From assembly GCA_910577325.1 (NCBI GenBank), contig CAJTMR010000002.1, positions 118,641 through 182,640 on the forward strand: a DNA stretch of 64,000 nt. The letters run 5' to 3'. Positions 26,580 to 34,979 of the stretch are shown here, piece after piece (the stretch's first letter is position 1; the number at the start of each line of letters is the position of its first letter). Source of the stretch: an uncultured Parabacteroides sp. Lineage in GTDB: Bacteria > Bacteroidota > Bacteroidia > Bacteroidales > Tannerellaceae. The position numbers and the translations under genes are program-made. The notes beneath the pieces were generated by a model. That model did no database searches and was not told the origin of the DNA. It saw only the letters and a program-made list of their open reading frames with translations.

Positions 26580-27899
26580 ATGGCAACAAAAGCATTTCAA
26601 AAGATATATACAAAGATTACCCAGATTACAAAAGCTACCTGTTCGTTGAAAGCAACGGGAGTAGGGTATGACGAGTTGGCCTCTGTAGACGGCAAGCTGG
26701 CTCAGGTGGTAAAGATCATCGGTGACGAGGTGACCTTGCAGGTTTTCTCCGGTACGGAAGGTATCCGTACGAATGCCGAAGTCGTATTTATGGGAAAAGC
26801 TCCTTCGTTGAAGGTGGGCGACCAGTTGGCCGGCCGCTTCTTCAATGCGTATGGTGATCCGATCGATGGCGGTCCCGTGCCCGAGGGTAAAGATGTCGAA
26901 ATCGGCGGCCCGTCGGTGAACCCGGTTCGCCGCCAGCAACCTTCCGAGTTGATCGCTACGGGTATAGCCGGTATTGACTTGAACAATACGTTGGTGACGG
27001 GGCAGAAGATCCCGTTCTTTGCCGACCCCGACCAGCCGTTCAATCAGGTAATGGCGATGGTTGCCTTGCGTGCCCAGTCTGATAAGATTATCCTGGGCGG
27101 CATGGGTATGACGAATGACGACTACCTGTTCTTTAAGAATACGTTTAGCAATGCCGGTGCGCTGGATCGTATCGTCAGCTTTATCAATACGACGGAAGAC
27201 CCGTCTGTGGAGCGTATTTTGATTCCGGATATGGCATTGTGTGCGGCTGAATATTTTGCCGTGCAGAAGAACGAAAAAGTGTTGGTGCTGCTCACCGATA
27301 TGACCAACTACGCAGATGCTTTGGCAATCGTGTCCAACCGTATGGATCAGATCCCGTCGAAGGACTCTATGCCTGGTTCCCTGTATTCCGATTTGGCAAA
27401 AATTTACGAGAAAGCCGTTCAGTTCCCGGCCGGCGGTTCGATCACGATTATTGCCGTGACGACTCTGTCCGGTGGTGACATCACGCATGCCGTCCCTGAT
27501 AATACGGGGTATATCACCGAAGGGCAGTTGTACTTGCGTAAGGATAGTGATGTCGGTAAGGTAATCGTCGACCCGTTCCGAAGCCTATCCCGTCTGAAAC
27601 AGTTGGTAACCGGAAAGAAGACACGCGAAGACCATCCGCAGGTGATGAATGCCGCCGTCCGTTTGTATGCCGATGCCGCCAATGCGAAGACGAAGATGGA
27701 GAACGGTTTCGACCTGACGGACTACGACAACCGTACGTTGGCTTTCGCAAAGGACTATTCCGAAAAGCTATTGGCTATTGATGTCAACCTCGATACCACC
27801 GAAATGCTCGATGTGGCATGGGGCTTGTTCGGCGAATATTTCGAACCGGCCGAAGTAAACATCAAACAGGTATTGGTCGATAAATACTGGAAGAAATAA
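26580..27899 (+). CDS. atpB (V-type): V/A-type ATPase regulatory subunit B
   Basis: 439-aa non-catalytic nucleotide-binding subunit. It lacks a true Walker A Lys (TGQKIPFFADPDQPFNQ in its place), as expected for B subunits, and has LLTDMTNYADAL and the SLYSDLAKIYEKA signature. It alternates with A in the hexameric head. Confidence 0.96.
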   Translation: MATKAFQKIYTKITQITKATCSLKATGVGYDELASVDGKLAQVVKIIGDEVTLQVFSGTEGIRTNAEVVFMGKAPSLKVGDQLAGRFFNAYGDPIDGGPVPEGKDVEIGGPSVNPVRRQQPSELIATGIAGIDLNNTLVTGQKIPFFADPDQPFNQVMAMVALRAQSDKIILGGMGMTNDDYLFFKNTFSNAGALDRIVSFINTTEDPSVERILIPDMALCAAEYFAVQKNEKVLVLLTDMTNYADALAIVSNRMDQIPSKDSMPGSLYSDLAKIYEKAVQFPAGGSITIIAVTTLSGGDITHAVPDNTGYITEGQLYLRKDSDVGKVIVDPFRSLSRLKQLVTGKKTREDHPQVMNAAVRLYADAANAKTKMENGFDLTDYDNRTLAFAKDYSEKLLAIDVNLDTTEMLDVAWGLFGEYFEPAEVNIKQVLVDKYWKK

Positions 27900-27901
27900 A
27901 A

Positions 27902-27958
27902 GATTTCTGATTCATAATTCTGATTTATCATTGACTCATGAATTATGAATCAGAAATC
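27902..27958. repeat. Perfect 19-bp inverted repeat between subunits B and D
   Basis: GATTTCTGATTCATAATTC (27902-27920) and its exact complement (27940-27958) flank a 19-nt loop. It lies 3 bp after the subunit B stop and inside the operon, so it may attenuate transcription or stabilise the upstream mRNA. Confidence 0.65.
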
Positions 27959-27973
27959 ATAAATGTATAGAAA

Positions 27974-28597
27974 ATGGCAATAAAGTTTCAATATAATAAG
28001 ACCTCTCTTCAGCAATTGGAAAAGCAACTGAAGATGCGTGAACGTTCCCTGCCGACGATCAAGAGCAAGGAGAGCGCCCTGCGTATCGAAGTGAAGCGGA
28101 CCAAAGATGAAGTGACGAAATTGGAACTTCAGCTTGAACAGGAAATACAGAGTTATGAAAACATGGTGGCTTTGTGGAACGAGTTCAATTCCGAACTGAT
28201 TGCGGTACGGGATGTTTCTCTTTCCGCCAAAAAGATAGCCGGCGTGGTGGTCCCTGTGTTGGACGAGATCGAATTCGAGATCGGCCGTTACAGCCTGTTC
28301 AATGCCCCAGCCTGGTTTACCGACGGTATCGAGCTATTGAAGAAGTTGGCGCGTACCGGTATCGAGGCTGAGTTTTCGGGTATGAAGTTGGAGTTGTTGG
28401 AGCATGCTCGGAAGAAAACCACTCAGAAAGTGAACCTTTTTGAGAAGGTGCAGATCCCGGGTTATAAGGATGCGATCCGCAAAGTGAAACGATTCATGGA
28501 AGACGAGGAAAGTCTCTCCAAATCATCACAGAAGATCATGCGGGCTAATCAGGAAAAGCGTAAAGCGAAAGAAGAAAAAGAGGAGGCTGAAATATGA
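27974..28597 (+). CDS. atpD (V-type): V/A-type ATPase central shaft subunit D
   Basis: 207-aa subunit D that rotates inside the A3B3 head. Long N- and C-terminal coiled-coil helices (LQQLEKQLKMRERSLPTIKS at the start, a Lys/Glu-rich tail) flank a short central segment. Its stop overlaps the subunit I start (ATGA). Confidence 0.93.
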   Translation: MAIKFQYNKTSLQQLEKQLKMRERSLPTIKSKESALRIEVKRTKDEVTKLELQLEQEIQSYENMVALWNEFNSELIAVRDVSLSAKKIAGVVVPVLDEIEFEIGRYSLFNAPAWFTDGIELLKKLARTGIEAEFSGMKLELLEHARKKTTQKVNLFEKVQIPGYKDAIRKVKRFMEDEESLSKSSQKIMRANQEKRKAKEEKEEAEI

Positions 28598-30414
28598 TAA
28601 TAAAGATGAACAAATATGCCTTTATGGTATATCATAGAGAATATGACGCGTTCCTCATGACTCTCCGCGAATTAGGGGTTGTGCATGTAAAGGAGACGAA
28701 CTCGATTCTGGATAATGCAGAACTACAGGCTTTGCTGGCCGAACGCAAACGGGTGGGCATGGCAATCCGCTATTGCAAGAACTTGAATTCCCTGGCGAAA
28801 GGAGTGGCCCTTGCTCCGGCGCGTGGGCTGACGAAAGCCGAAGGATTGAAACTGGTAGGCAAGCTGGAAGAAATGCAAGAAAAACGGGTTCAGTTGCAGG
28901 CGGCGAAAGTTTCGTTGGAGAAGGATATCGCTTATATGGATATCTGGGGAGAGTTCAGCTATGCGAATATCAGGCGGTTGAAAAAGGCGGGTTTCGACGT
29001 GACGTTCTTCAGTTGTCCGACTTCCAAATACGAACCCGAATGGGGAGAAAAGTACAATGCTTTTCTGGTCAATAATTTCCAGTCGGTTACCTATTTTGTG
29101 ACGATAACCAAGACGGGAACGGTAATTGATATCGATGCCGAACGTCCGAAAATGCCTGATCGGGGATTGGCAAAACTTCATTTAGCGATGGAGCAATTGC
29201 AGGATAATATCAAGGCATTGAACAATCAATTGGGGGAGTATGCGGCCAAGCAATACAATACGTTGGTCGAGTTGGAAAAGAATATTCAAAACGAGTACAA
29301 TCTCTCCAATACGCTGGTGCAGACAGATCGCGAAGCCGGTGATAAGCTGATGTTGCTGGAAGGTTTCGTTCCGGCAGAAGAGGCCCCGGCTATGGAAGCC
29401 GCCCTTGAAAAAGACGGCTACTATTTCCAAGAGTTGGATATACAGGATGGGGATCGGGTTCCAATCAAGCTGAAAAATAATAAGTTCAGCCGGTTGTACG
29501 AACCGATCACCAGGATGTTCTCCTTGCCGAACTACGCAGAGTTCGACCCTACACCTCTTTTCGCCCCCTTTTTCATGCTTTTCTTCGGACTTTGTTTCGG
29601 TGACGGGGGGTATGGTTTATTGGTGTTGTTGGCTTGTACGTTCTTCAAGCGGAAGGTCAATCCGGACTTTAAGCCTTTCCTGACCTTGTTCCAGTACTTG
29701 GGCTTGGCAGCGATAATCGTCGGCACATGCACAGGTTCTTTTTTTGGTATCGCATTGGCTGATGTTCCGGCATTTTCGAAGGTGAAAGATTATTTTGTGA
29801 GTAGTGATAATCTGATGACTTTCTCGATCGTTATCGGTTTGGTTCAGATTATCTTCGGAAAGACGATTGCCGCTTTTAAGATGAAGGCGCAGAAGGGAGT
29901 CAAATATAGTATCGCTCCGTTTGCCTGGGTTTTTGTCATTACGGCTTTGGCACTGGCGTTCGGACTTCCGATGCTGAATTTGCAATTGCCCGAAACCGTC
30001 AAAACGGTCTTTATCGGTATTGCGGTTGTCGGCTTGGTTGTCGCCTTCTTGTATAACTCGCCGGGAAAGAACATTTTCCTGAATGTCGGTACGGGGCTTT
30101 GGAATACTTACAACATGGCTTCCGGGTTGCTTGGCGACACGTTGTCGTATATCCGTTTGTTTGCGATCGGTCTGACTGGCGCGATTTTAGGAGGCGTCTT
30201 CAACCAGTTGGCTGTTGATATGACGGAAGGCATGAATGTCGTTGTACGTGCGATCTGTATGTTGCTGATCTTGCTGGTCGGGCATGCGATCAACATCGGG
30301 CTTTGTACGATCAGTTCGCTTGTCCATCCGTTGCGTCTTATCTTTGTCGAATATTATAAAAATGCCGAATTTGAAGGAGGAGGTAAGGAATACCGGCCTT
30401 TTAAGAAAGCATAA
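28594..30414 (+). CDS. atpI (V-type): V/A-type ATPase membrane subunit I
   Basis: 606-aa subunit I (the a-subunit homolog) that holds the ion half-channels. Residues 1-310 are cytoplasmic and partly coiled coil; seven to eight TM helices follow, with FGDGGYGLL, the SYIRLFAIGLTG helix carrying the essential Arg, and GHAINIGLC. The ATG at 28594 overlaps the subunit D stop; a second ATG at 28606 (MNKYAF) is also possible. The next gene is 77 bp downstream. Confidence 0.95.
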   Translation: MIIKMNKYAFMVYHREYDAFLMTLRELGVVHVKETNSILDNAELQALLAERKRVGMAIRYCKNLNSLAKGVALAPARGLTKAEGLKLVGKLEEMQEKRVQLQAAKVSLEKDIAYMDIWGEFSYANIRRLKKAGFDVTFFSCPTSKYEPEWGEKYNAFLVNNFQSVTYFVTITKTGTVIDIDAERPKMPDRGLAKLHLAMEQLQDNIKALNNQLGEYAAKQYNTLVELEKNIQNEYNLSNTLVQTDREAGDKLMLLEGFVPAEEAPAMEAALEKDGYYFQELDIQDGDRVPIKLKNNKFSRLYEPITRMFSLPNYAEFDPTPLFAPFFMLFFGLCFGDGGYGLLVLLACTFFKRKVNPDFKPFLTLFQYLGLAAIIVGTCTGSFFGIALADVPAFSKVKDYFVSSDNLMTFSIVIGLVQIIFGKTIAAFKMKAQKGVKYSIAPFAWVFVITALALAFGLPMLNLQLPETVKTVFIGIAVVGLVVAFLYNSPGKNIFLNVGTGLWNTYNMASGLLGDTLSYIRLFAIGLTGAILGGVFNQLAVDMTEGMNVVVRAICMLLILLVGHAINIGLCTISSLVHPLRLIFVEYYKNAEFEGGGKEYRPFKKA

Positions 30415-30491
30415 GTAGACGAAGTATGTTTTCCATTTATTAAAGAGTAAATTAAACAATAACAAAAAAATAAATTAAAACAATTATCATT

Positions 30492-30944
30492 ATGGAACCA
30501 ATTTTATTAGCTTATTTGGGTATCGCGTTGATGACAGGTCTGACTTTCATCGGTAGTAGTTATGGAGTGACGATTGCGGGTAATGCCGTTGTCGGGGCTA
30601 TGAAGAAGAATCCCGATGCACTGGGTACTTATATCGCGTTGAGCGCGTTGCCTTCTTCTCAGGGATTGTATGGATTCGTGGGCTATTTCATGATGCAGAA
30701 GTTTCTGGTCGATAGCATTACGATGCTGAATGCGACTGCTATCTTCGGTGCAGGTCTGGTTTTAGGTTTTGCCGGTTTGTTCTCTTCCATCCGTCAGGCA
30801 GAAGTTTGTGCGAACGGTATCGCTGGTGTCGGAGCCGGCCACAATGTGTTTGGTGCTACTATGGTGATGGCCGTGTTCCCCGAATTGTATGCGATCTTGG
30901 CTTTGCTGGTTGTGATCCTGATCGGCGGTACTCTTCCGGTATAA
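30492..30944 (+). CDS. atpK (V-type): V/A-type ATPase rotor ring subunit K (Na+-site signature)
   Basis: 150-aa proteolipid of four TM helices (a doubled c-subunit hairpin). The ion-binding Glu is Glu131 in VFPELYAIL. Compared with Enterococcus hirae NtpK, whose Na+ ligands are Leu61, Thr64, Gln65, Gln110 and Glu139, this protein has Leu53, Ser56, Gln57, Gln102 and Glu131, all at a constant shift of 8. That pattern supports Na+ rather than H+ as the coupling ion (inference). It closes the operon. Confidence 0.95.
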   Translation: MEPILLAYLGIALMTGLTFIGSSYGVTIAGNAVVGAMKKNPDALGTYIALSALPSSQGLYGFVGYFMMQKFLVDSITMLNATAIFGAGLVLGFAGLFSSIRQAEVCANGIAGVGAGHNVFGATMVMAVFPELYAILALLVVILIGGTLPV

Positions 30945-30963
30945 TCGGATAAGAGAAACGATA

Positions 30964-31110
30964 GGGGGTGTGTGTCAAAATTCGTTTGTGTCATGCCGGA
31001 CTTGATCCTGCATCTCATTTTAATGGCTGTAAAACCAGTGTAGTATGAGATTGCAGGCCAAGTCCGCAAGGAAACGCTAAATGAGAATTGGTAATTTTGA
31101 CATTCATCCC
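30964..31110. repeat. Long imperfect palindrome (MITE-like) after the ATPase operon
   Basis: Roughly 147 bp that folds back on itself: TGTCAAAATT (30973-30982) with AATTTTGACA (31093-31102), CGTTT with AAACG, and GCCGGACTTGATCCTGCA with TGCAGGCCAAGTCCGC in the middle. The inner words GTCATGCCGGACTTGATCC resemble dispersed palindromic repeats known from many genomes. It may double as the ATPase operon terminator (right arm followed by a T-run). Confidence 0.6.
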
Positions 31111-31131
31111 TTTTTTTATGTGACCGTTGGA

Positions 31132-31151
31132 TGTAAAATGATGATTTTACA
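31132..31151. promoter_or_regulatory. 8-bp dyad upstream of the S9 peptidase
   Basis: TGTAAAAT-GATG-ATTTTACA is a perfect dyad 29 bp before the peptidase ATG. It could be an operator; no -7 box of the usual form is seen here. Confidence 0.35.
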
Positions 31152-31180
31152 AAAAAACTTATATATAAAAACAACATCAA

Positions 31181-33619
31181 ATGAAAAAACAACTACTATT
31201 CATGATGCTTTGTGCCGGAATGTTATGTGGTACGCAAGCGCAAGGACAGGGGACGGAACGCTTGGCGGGGTATGTTCAGGCGGAACGTTTCACACAGGAG
31301 AAATTGAACACGATGCTATTCTCTACATCTGTCGATCCGCATTGGTTTCGGAAGGGCAACTGTTTCTGGTACGAATATAAGACCGGCAACGGCAGAGCAT
31401 GGTATGTCGTAGACCCGGTGGCAAAGACGAAGCGTCCGCTTTTTGATCTCGATGATATTGCCGCACAGATAACCGAGATTGTCAAAGACCCGTTCACTGC
31501 CCAGCAACTCCCCATCCAGAAACTTGAAGCGGGGGAGGACGGACGTACTTTTACTTTTCAGATCACTTCTTCGCAAGATGCCAAGAAAGACAGTACCGAC
31601 AAGGGGAAAAGACCGAAGAAAGAAATCTTCTTTTTCTCTTACGACTATCTTACACGTAAGTTGTCCTGGCTCAAGGACAAGAAGAAAGAGACGGACTATC
31701 CTGCCTGGGCATCTTTTTCGCCCGATGGCAAGACGGTCGTTTATGCAAAAGATCTGAACCTCTATCGGATGTCACGCGAAGACTACGAAAAGTTGAAGAA
31801 AGACGACAAGGACAGTACGGTCACGGACATACAGCTTACGACCTTCGGCGTGAAGGACTTTGGTTTTGGTCAGCCTTATAGCCTGCTAAACACTGACACG
31901 CTTTGCAACGGTAAGCGGAAGGGCGTATGGGGGATCGTCTGGTCGCCGGATTCCCGCTATTTCGCCGTGACGCTCGACGATGCGCGTGCCGTGAAAGACC
32001 TTTGGGTGATCAACTCCATGGCTTCGCCCCGTCCGACATTGGAAACCTATAAATACCAGATGCCCGGTGAGAAGGAAGCACCTGTCGAACATCTGTTCCT
32101 GTTCGATATGAGCAATAACAGTTATAAGGAAATCCGCACGTCCGCATTCAAAGACCAGACGTTGCGCCTGGCACGCCGACCGTGGAGGCAGAAAGACCGT
32201 GGCCGGAAAGAGATGGCGAGTGTCTGGCTAGGTGACAACGATCGTTTCTTCGTCACCCGTTCGAGCCGCGACCTGCACCGTATCGACATCTGTTCGTATA
32301 CGGTCGGCCAGGATTCGATCCGCCCGATTATCGAAGAACGTATGAACACCTATCAGGAAGTCCGCCCGTTGGCAACCGTCGGTGATGGCAAGGAACTGAT
32401 CCAGTGGAGCGAACGCGACGGCTGGGCGCATCTGTATCTCTATGACGGCGACGGTAACCTGAAGAATCGTATCACATGCGGTCCTTGGCATGTAGACCAG
32501 ATCGTGAAGGTGGACGAAGCCAAACGTGTCGTTTATTTCCTGGCTAACGGCAAAGAAAAAGAAGAAAATCCCTACTACGAACACCTGTACCGTGTGGGGC
32601 TTGATGGAAACGGTCTGCAACAGGTCACTCCGGGCGATTATTTCCACACGGTCAGCATGGATGACGACGCTGCTTTTGTGGTCAATAATTATTCGCGTGT
32701 GAACACGATTCCGCGTACGGATCTGATGGACGCCAGCGGCCGCAAGCTGATGACGCTCGAAGAAAGCGACTTCTCGCAATTGTTGGCTGCCGGCTACCGG
32801 TTCCCCGAACCTTTCAAGGTGAAGGCGGCGGACGGTGTGACGGATCTCTACGGCGTGATGTATAAGCCGTTCAATTTCGATTCGACAGCCGTTTATCCGA
32901 TCATCGATTATGTATATCCGGGCCCGCAGGTCGAAGCAACCGTTTATCCGTTCAGCCGCATGAGCGTGCGTACGGACCGTCTGGCACAGGCCGGCTTCGT
33001 CGTGATCACGGTCGGAAACCGCGGCGGCCATCCGAGCCGTTCGAAATGGTATCATAACTTCGGCTATGGCAACTTGCGCGATTACGGGTTGGCAGATCAG
33101 AAGGCGGCTATCGAGCAATTGGCCAACCGCTATTCATTCATCGACATCAACCGCGTCGGCATCCACGGCCATTCGGGTGGGGGATTTATGTCTACGGCGG
33201 CTATCCTGCAATATCCCGACTTCTTCAAGGCTGCCGTTTCGTGTGCCGGAAACCATGACAACCGCATTTACAACCGCTGGTGGAGCGAGACGCATCACGG
33301 AGTGAAAGAGGTGGTCAGTGAAAAGGGCGACACGACTTTCGTCTACAACATCAAGACGAACGAAGAGATCGCGGGCCGTCTGAAGGGTCACCTGATGCTT
33401 GTACACGGAGACATCGATAACAACGTCCATCCGGGCAATACCTTGCGTGTGGCAGATGCTCTGATCCGTGCAGGCAAACGTTTTGACATGTTGCTCCTTC
33501 CGCAGCAACGCCACGGATTCGGCGATATGGACGAATATTTCTACTGGCGTATGGTCGACTACTTCTCCCATAATTTGCTGGGCGAGCAGGAAACCTCGGT
33601 GGATATTCCGAAACGGTAA
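31181..33619 (+). CDS. S9 family prolyl oligopeptidase / dipeptidyl peptidase IV-like
   Basis: Exported serine peptidase, 812 aa. Signal peptide (LLFMMLCAGMLCGTQAQ), N-terminal beta-propeller (WD-like blades such as WSPDSRYFAVTLDDAR) and C-terminal alpha/beta hydrolase. Catalytic Ser665 lies in GIHGHSGGG, Asp746 in HGDIDNNVHP and His778 in QRHGFGD, in the order and spacing of the DPP-IV triad. It probably releases dipeptides in the periplasm for amino-acid use by an asaccharolytic-leaning gut bacterium (inference). Confidence 0.92.
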   Translation: MKKQLLFMMLCAGMLCGTQAQGQGTERLAGYVQAERFTQEKLNTMLFSTSVDPHWFRKGNCFWYEYKTGNGRAWYVVDPVAKTKRPLFDLDDIAAQITEIVKDPFTAQQLPIQKLEAGEDGRTFTFQITSSQDAKKDSTDKGKRPKKEIFFFSYDYLTRKLSWLKDKKKETDYPAWASFSPDGKTVVYAKDLNLYRMSREDYEKLKKDDKDSTVTDIQLTTFGVKDFGFGQPYSLLNTDTLCNGKRKGVWGIVWSPDSRYFAVTLDDARAVKDLWVINSMASPRPTLETYKYQMPGEKEAPVEHLFLFDMSNNSYKEIRTSAFKDQTLRLARRPWRQKDRGRKEMASVWLGDNDRFFVTRSSRDLHRIDICSYTVGQDSIRPIIEERMNTYQEVRPLATVGDGKELIQWSERDGWAHLYLYDGDGNLKNRITCGPWHVDQIVKVDEAKRVVYFLANGKEKEENPYYEHLYRVGLDGNGLQQVTPGDYFHTVSMDDDAAFVVNNYSRVNTIPRTDLMDASGRKLMTLEESDFSQLLAAGYRFPEPFKVKAADGVTDLYGVMYKPFNFDSTAVYPIIDYVYPGPQVEATVYPFSRMSVRTDRLAQAGFVVITVGNRGGHPSRSKWYHNFGYGNLRDYGLADQKAAIEQLANRYSFIDINRVGIHGHSGGGFMSTAAILQYPDFFKAAVSCAGNHDNRIYNRWWSETHHGVKEVVSEKGDTTFVYNIKTNEEIAGRLKGHLMLVHGDIDNNVHPGNTLRVADALIRAGKRFDMLLLPQQRHGFGDMDEYFYWRMVDYFSHNLLGEQETSVDIPKR

Positions 33620-33652
33620 AACCCGGAGAGAGAGGGGGAAACTGAAAAAGCA

Positions 33653-33687
33653 AAGGGGATGGTCTTCACAGATCAGTCCCCTTTTTT
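33653..33687 (+). terminator. Rho-independent terminator of the S9 peptidase gene
   Basis: AAGGGGA and TCCCCTT arms close a loop that itself pairs partly (TGGTC/GATCA), followed by TTTTTT. Confidence 0.8.
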
Positions 33688-33729
33688 ATTCACATTAAAA
33701 ATAATCAAAATGAAAAAAACTACCATATA

Positions 33730-34560
33730 CTATAATTCTCCGGGTCGTTCCTCATTGTCGCCCTGTCCGCCCTTGTCCTTGTTGGCGGAGGCGATGCCTT
33801 TGCGCAGGTTGTAGGCGGCACGCGTTTCGCTGATCAACTGGTTGAGTCGGGTGATAAAAAGAGAGGCCTCGTCCGAAGGAAAAGCAACGCTGTAAGCAAA
33901 GATCGTAGTGGAAATGTAATCATACTGCAAATTGAGACGTCCACGGATCTCTTTTGCGGTTTCGGTCTGGTTGACTGCCCGTTCATTTGTTTTGTTGTTA
34001 GACAATTCTTCAAATTCATTGTTGACCTCACGCAGTTCCGAAACGATTTCGTCGAGATGGAGAAGTGTTACTTTTAATTTATTGTCCGGTTTATCGAGGT
34101 CGTAAAGCATGCCTTTGATTTGTGCCGTTTCCTGCTGCAACGGGATGTTCTGTATGCCGCGGTACGGCTTCAATATGTTATACAAGCTGATGGAAGCCTG
34201 TCCGTATGAGGGGTTCGGGCTTTTACGTCCGGTGGATACCGTACTGATGATGAACGAAACGAGCGGATCGCGACGTTTGTCGAGGTCGAGCAGCAGAGCC
34301 GTGTTGTCGTTTATGCGCGACTCGTTGACGACATCTGTCAGAAGGAGCATGTCTGCATTGAAAGCAGCCTTGTCTTCGTCGGTGATCCCGACAAATTCGG
34401 ATGTTGTCTCTTCTTCACTCAAGATGCTGAGTTCTTCGGGACGTTCTTCTTTTGCTCTGCTTGGGATCAGTTTGAAGAAGCGTTCCATAAAATTCTTATG
34501 TTCGGCATTATTCAAATGAGGAAGGTCCAAATTCTGAATTTTGATAATGTTTTTTCTCAT
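33730..34560 (-). CDS. DUF6261-like protein of unknown function
   Basis: 276 aa, soluble, predicted mostly helical, no signal peptide or membrane segment. The start LDLPHLNNAEHKNFM resembles the DUF6261 family of Bacteroidetes, whose members begin with a similar LRNAEHFQF-type motif. The C-terminus is Gly/Glu/Asp-rich and disordered. It is convergent with the S9 peptidase and divergent from the BlaI operon. No function can be given. Confidence 0.75.
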   Translation of the reverse strand: MRKNIIKIQNLDLPHLNNAEHKNFMERFFKLIPSRAKEERPEELSILSEEETTSEFVGITDEDKAAFNADMLLLTDVVNESRINDNTALLLDLDKRRDPLVSFIISTVSTGRKSPNPSYGQASISLYNILKPYRGIQNIPLQQETAQIKGMLYDLDKPDNKLKVTLLHLDEIVSELREVNNEFEELSNNKTNERAVNQTETAKEIRGRLNLQYDYISTTIFAYSVAFPSDEASLFITRLNQLISETRAAYNLRKGIASANKDKGGQGDNEERPGEL

Positions 34561-34656
34561 TATATATGTTTTAAGATTGATTTGTCTTATATGAGGGCTA
34601 AAGGTCGGAAATAAAGTTCAGATATTTGCATTATGCTTGTTTTATTTTGAATGCGT

Positions 34657-34880
34657 GGCCATAAAACTTTAAAAATGCAAAAGCGCGGCCGCTTTTACAC
34701 CTTGAAAGCCTTAAAAGTCCGGGAGCGTTGCCGCTTTCACGCTTTTATGGTTTTAAAAATGCAAAAGCGTCAACGCTTTTTGGCTTTTGGTCTTTTCAAA
34801 GTGGAAAAGCGTAACCGCTTTTTGGTTTTCATAGTCTTAAAAGTGTGAAAGCGACTGCGCTTTTGCATTTTTGGAGTTTT
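34657..34880. repeat. Five 42-bp tandem repeats, each with a GCG-N4-CGC dyad
   Basis: Dyads of the form AAAAGCG-N4-CGCTTTT start at 34679, 34721, 34763, 34805 and 34847, exactly 42 bp apart. The N4 loops differ (CGGC, TTGC, TCAA, TAAC, ACTG), while the dyad arms and the TTAAAA(A/G)TG(C/T)AA spacers are kept. The first left flank (AAAAATGCAAAAGCG) is the inverse of the last right flank (CGCTTTTGCATTTTT), so the array as a whole is also roughly palindromic. 42 bp is four helical turns. It ends 26 bp before the first BlaI-like operator. Confidence 0.9.
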
Positions 34881-34905
34881 TCAGCACTACTGTCACTAAA
34901 AAAAA

Positions 34906-34919
34906 TAGTTCATAAACTA
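34906..34919. promoter_or_regulatory. BlaI-type operator dyad 1
   Basis: TAGTTCATAAACTA, a TAGTT-N4-AACTA dyad located 21 bp (two helical turns) upstream of a second copy. Assigned to BlaI because the next gene is a BlaI/MecI repressor. Confidence 0.6.
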
Positions 34920-34926
34920 ACCCAAA

Positions 34927-34940
34927 TAGTTTGCGAACTA
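34927..34940. promoter_or_regulatory. BlaI-type operator dyad 2, overlapping the -33 element
   Basis: TAGTTTGCGAACTA, a TAGTT-N4-AACTA dyad. Its TTTG (34930-34933) is also the -33 box of the promoter, so a bound repressor would block initiation. Confidence 0.65.
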
Positions 34941-34959
34941 AATATTTTAGTTACATTTG
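34930..34959 (+). promoter_or_regulatory. Promoter of the blaI-M56-propeller operon
   Basis: TTTG (34930-34933), an 18-bp spacer, and TACATTTG (34952-34959): a complete Bacteroidetes -33/-7 pair. The ATG is 20 bp after the -7 box. Confidence 0.75.
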
Positions 34960-34979
34960 TCCCGAACAAACAAGATATC

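Larger units (their letters stand above)
34561..34979. other. 419-bp regulatory region upstream of blaI
   Basis: No credible gene. It contains, in order, a 90-bp unremarkable stretch, the 42-bp repeat array (34657-34880), two operator-like dyads and the blaI promoter. An open frame across the array (34651-34848) only mirrors the repeat period and breaks in the fifth unit. Confidence 0.75.

Noticed and set aside
34651..34848. 66-codon frame through the 42-bp repeats with 14-residue periodicity
   Set aside because: The period is a consequence of 42 being a multiple of 3; the fifth unit has a stop, and no start signal is seen.
34657..34880. CRISPR array
   Set aside because: Units are continuous 42-bp tandem copies with no unique spacers and no cas genes nearby.
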